From Stieleria magnilauensis (GTDB taxonomy: Bacteria; Planctomycetota; Planctomycetia; Pirellulales; Pirellulaceae): a stretch of 64,000 bases of DNA. Of this stretch, positions 61,562 through 64,000 are shown in pieces. A program made the position numbers and the translations under genes. Where the stretch lies: contig CP036432.1 of NCBI GenBank assembly GCA_007753675.1, positions 8,558,233 through 8,622,232 on the forward strand, in the 5' to 3' direction. The notes beneath the pieces were generated by a model. The model searched no databases and had not been told where the DNA came from. It saw nothing but the letters and a program-made list of their open reading frames with translations. Each line of letters opens with the position of its first letter. Position 1 is the stretch's first letter.

Positions 61562-61924
61562 TTTTGGTCAACGTCTGGCCAATATCAGGCAACGCAGTGA
61601 GGCGGACTGCGGTTGCCGACATCCGATCCGGGTCTGAGGAAAAACATTCGTTGAGTACGCCCGATCGTGCCCACCCTCTGTGAAGCAAGTTTGCGATCAA
61701 GAATGTGCCAATCCGCGCGCCGGCAAACCCGTTCAATCGCTCATCGCACACCTCCGTTCGGGCCGCAATGAACCCCCGTGAATCTGGAATGCGAATCGGG
61801 CGTCGACTCCCGTCCGGCGAATCGGCCTGTTGTATGATGTGGATCATCCCGTAGCCTGCGTGCGACGCGACGGTGGAGTTGGCGAAGCGGGGCCGCGTTC
61901 ATTCCGTGATCAAGGACAATCCAG
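61562..61924. other. Intergenic region with no convincing gene
   Basis: 363 bases between the P-II gene and the next small gene. No frame has coding character or a ribosome binding site. I see no strong hairpin followed by a T-run. Confidence 0.5.
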
Positions 61925-62146
61925 ATGGCAAAGCATGAAGTCGATTTTGATGTTCCCAAACGCCCGCTCGGTCGCGCGGACATCGAATTCACGGTCAAGG
62001 CAGACGGCAGCGTGCTGGGCACGTTGACCGTTTCCAACGGATCGCTGGTTTGGTTTCCCAAAGGCACGACGAACGGCTGCAAGATGGGATGGAGCAAGTT
62101 TGATGCGTTGATGCAGGAACATGCCACCAAGCAAGAACGACGTTAG
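61925..62146 (+). CDS. Small conserved protein (73 residues)
   Basis: ATG 61925 begins MAKHEVDFDVPKRPLGRADIEF; the body GSVLGTLTVSNGSLVWFPKGTTNGCKMGWSKFDALMQ has a beta-strand pattern. I recall similar short proteins in planctomycetes and actinobacteria, annotated only as hypothetical. There is no signal peptide or enzyme motif. Its 3' end is followed closely by one arm of a long inverted repeat. Confidence 0.7.
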   Translation: MAKHEVDFDVPKRPLGRADIEFTVKADGSVLGTLTVSNGSLVWFPKGTTNGCKMGWSKFDALMQEHATKQERR

Positions 62147-62181
62147 CGGCCGACTGAGTCGGCTTGCCGATGCGGAAAACA

Positions 62182-62273
62182 GGTAGGAAGATTTTGGAGG
62201 TAAGAAAATGATGCGGATGCACCATCCCTTCGATTGAGCCAATCTTCCTACCTTCAAAATTTTCCTACCTCGC
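62182..62273. terminator. Long inverted repeat between convergent genes
   Basis: AGGTAGGAAGATTTTGG at 62182 and the complement of the matching sequence at 62240-62273 (arms about 30 bases, few mismatches) face each other across about 30 bases. The right arm covers the last codons and the stop of the sirtuin gene. It can fold as a long hairpin in transcripts from both sides and probably acts as a bidirectional terminator. Confidence 0.6.
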
Positions 62274-62964
62274 CAGCCAACGAAGCGAGAAACTTCGGCA
62301 CTTCGATCGATGCTTTGCCCCGAATGGTCAAATCAAATTGGTCGCTTTGGGGAGTGTCGTCCAGATTGATTTCGACGCGGCGACAATGCGGGGGTGTGGC
62401 TGCGACAATGCCTGCGGCCGGATAGACGACGGCCGAGGTGCCGATCGCCAGGAACAAATCGCAGTCTGCGGCAAAGTCGGCGATGTGATCCAATCCGATC
62501 GGTACTTCACCGAACCAGACGACGTGGGGACGCAGAGTGCCGACCAAGTCGGGTTCGGTCGGGTGCGGCGTTTGGACACTCAAATCGCCACGCCAATCAA
62601 ACAGATCACCTGTCAGCGAGCAGCGTGCTTTGAGCAGTTCGCCGTGCATGGGCAAAACGTTTTGGCTGCCGGCCCGCTGGTGCAGGTCGTCGATATTTTG
62701 CGTCACCAGTAGAAACGGATCGTCGTGCTGCTTTTCGAATTCGGCCAACGCGACGTGTGCCGCGTTGGGTTGAATCGATTCGTCGAGCAGATTGCGTCGT
62801 CGAGCGTTATAGAACTCGTGAACCAGATCCGGGTTGCGTTGGAACGCTTGCGGTGTGGCGACGTCTTCGAACCGATGCCCTTCCCATAATCCGTCCTCAC
62901 CGCGAAACGTCGGGATCCCGGATTCAGCGGAGATCCCGGCGCCGGTGAGCACAAGAACTTTCAT
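62254..62964 (-). CDS. cobB: NAD-dependent protein deacylase, CobB-type sirtuin
   Basis: The 236-residue sirtuin opens with the NAD-binding LTGAGISAESGIPTFRGEDGLW, then TQNIDDLHQRAG and the catalytic His107 in MHGELLKARC. Tyr52 and Arg55 in EFYNARRR are the class III residues for succinyl/malonyl lysine. LRPHVVWFGEVPIGLDH is typical of CobB. The zinc-ribbon cysteines of CobB are nearly absent: only Cys115 remains, and the segment where E. coli CobB has CHCC is PHPTEPD. Structure without zinc is therefore expected. The start gives the standard N-terminus. Confidence 0.92.
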   Translation of the reverse strand: MKVLVLTGAGISAESGIPTFRGEDGLWEGHRFEDVATPQAFQRNPDLVHEFYNARRRNLLDESIQPNAAHVALAEFEKQHDDPFLLVTQNIDDLHQRAGSQNVLPMHGELLKARCSLTGDLFDWRGDLSVQTPHPTEPDLVGTLRPHVVWFGEVPIGLDHIADFAADCDLFLAIGTSAVVYPAAGIVAATPPHCRRVEINLDDTPQSDQFDLTIRGKASIEVPKFLASLAGEVGKF

Positions 62965-63021
62965 CGTGACGGGGCCGCGTGGGTGTGGGTCAAACGGTCG
63001 TTGGTTCGGGGCGACGCGCGA

Positions 63022-63999
63022 TCAAACGCCGGCCAGACGGTCGGCCAAGACGGGATCGTCCGCCGCCACCCGCATCGGATCCGCGCCGAGTGTTCCGACC
63101 AAGCTGTTCAAATACGTCGACGATTCCGATTGGGCCAAACGTTCTTTGGCGTAACCAAGGCGTTCATCGAGATCGAGATTGAGCCGCAGGCCGTCGCCGT
63201 TGAGGGATTCGATCGCTCGTTCAATCCGCTCGATGCAGTCCGTCCAGTGTTGGATGTCGCGTTGTTGTTGTTCGACGAGTCGACGCCGATACCATTTGCT
63301 TTGCAGCATGTTGTCCAAGGTGAACAGGTCGCGGACTTCGGGATCGTCGATCGTTTTGCCTTCGTACTTGCCCGTGGCCAGGATACTCAGGATCGCGCGA
63401 AGCGGCGGACAGGCCAGTTCGTAGCCTCCGTCTCCCATGTAGACCTTGGCGACTCTGGCTTGAGCTTCGGCGATATGCAAGATTCCGTCGGCGAACGAAT
63501 CGGGGTCTTGAAGTTCGGGTTTCAGGATATCGTCGGTAAAGACTTTGCTGGGGTTATCAAAGACGCGAGCCATGTAGGTGCGGACGAAGCGTCGGGTGAT
63601 GCGATAGCCGAGTCGGCTGGCAGGGATGTCGACACCGTTGTGCTGGAAGTCTTCGACGCGTTCCAGCATTCCGTTGTCGATCATGTGTTGCGGCGATCGC
63701 TCTTCGGGGGTCAAACGGCACCAGACCTCGGGGATCAGCAACGAGATGTCGTGTCCGACTTCGAACCGCGGCCCGATGTGACCGGCGGCGGTGCTGTACC
63801 CACCCAGCCCGGTCAGGATCATGGACACGATCATGTTGTTCATGTCGGTCGACGGCATCAACGCATTGAAGGGGCCCTTGGTCAGTGCGCCTTCGCTGCC
63901 GGCACCGGTGGTGCTGGGGCTTTTGCCGGTCAATGAACAGAGGTAGTCCATCACCAACTCGGGCAACTCTTGATAATGCAGGGGTGAGTAGACGGCCAA
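63022..63999 (-). CDS. C-terminal part of a large protein, possibly PPi-dependent PEP carboxykinase (5' partial)
   Basis: The frame runs off the right edge; the first codon in view is an internal Leu (TTG), so the true start lies outside. The 325 residues seen contain YLCSLTGKSPSTTGAGSEG, then ALTKGPFNALMPSTD, GGYSTAAGHIGPRFEVGHDISLLIPEVW and DNPSKVFTDDILKPELQDP. I associate this pattern with the about 1,100-residue PPi-type PEPCK family, which makes PEP from oxaloacetate and PPi, but this is from memory. It could also be an uncharacterised family. No neighbour supports the assignment. The gene lies 57 bases upstream of the cobB start on the same strand. Confidence 0.5.
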   Translation of the reverse strand: MAVYSPLHYQELPELVMDYLCSLTGKSPSTTGAGSEGALTKGPFNALMPSTDMNNMIVSMILTGLGGYSTAAGHIGPRFEVGHDISLLIPEVWCRLTPEERSPQHMIDNGMLERVEDFQHNGVDIPASRLGYRITRRFVRTYMARVFDNPSKVFTDDILKPELQDPDSFADGILHIAEAQARVAKVYMGDGGYELACPPLRAILSILATGKYEGKTIDDPEVRDLFTLDNMLQSKWYRRRLVEQQQRDIQHWTDCIERIERAIESLNGDGLRLNLDLDERLGYAKERLAQSESSTYLNSLVGTLGADPMRVAADDPVLADRLAGV

Positions 64000-64000
64000 G

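Overview
The window looks like part of a planctomycete chromosome, most likely a Pirellulales / Rhodopirellula-type genome. This is inferred from family content: a giant secreted protein with an LEPR-x-LL N-terminus, a DUF1549/DUF1553 - DUF1501 - PPC gene trio, FG-GAP and PQQ-type beta-propeller proteins, a Tat-exported Gfo/Idh/MocA oxidoreductase, dockerin-like Ca-binding tails and a TIGR04053-type radical SAM protein. Coding sequence is mostly GC-rich. I saw no rRNA, tRNA or CRISPR array.

Region 1 (1-12.9 kb, + strand) is a surface or secreted protein region. It starts inside an RHS/YD-repeat gene that an ISAs1-family insertion has cut. The downstream part is a 1011-codon frame carrying an intact metzincin zinc motif and a dockerin-like tail. 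A repeat-filled intergenic gap follows, then an FG-GAP protein overlapping by one base with a PQQ-like beta-propeller protein.

Region 2 (12.9-33.3 kb, - strand) is a single gene of 6,799 codons. It encodes an LEPR-x-LL, RTX-repeat, glycine-rich, P-domain and EF-hand giant protein.

Region 3 (34.2-40.7 kb, + strand) is a tight operon, hoxE-hoxF-hoxU-hoxY-hoxH-hoxW-hypA-hypB. It encodes a group 3d (NAD-linked, bidirectional) [NiFe] hydrogenase with its endopeptidase and nickel-insertion factors; hypC, hypD, hypE and hypF are not in the window. A 7-bp tandem repeat joins hoxH to hoxW. An intact IS1380-family element with exact inverted repeats and a TTAG duplication lies just after hypB.

Region 4 (42.5-56.7 kb) holds pdxH, the DUF1549/DUF1501/PPC trio, an OmpH/Skp-like periplasmic protein, an FHA-GGDEF diguanylate cyclase, a STAS protein, a hemG - radical SAM pair with overlapping genes, and a Tat-exported oxidoreductase.

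Region 5 (57-64 kb) holds an IS1182-family transposase, a sodium:solute symporter, a P-II signalling protein behind a near-perfect sigma-54 promoter, a small conserved protein, a CobB-type sirtuin lacking most zinc cysteines, and the C-terminal part of a large protein that may be a PPi-dependent PEP carboxykinase.

The points most worth a second look are the mosaic, IS-split RHS/metzincin locus, the giant protein with degenerate metzincin-like modules, the hoxH-hoxW repeat linker, and the P-II protein that has a sigma-54 promoter but no Tyr51.
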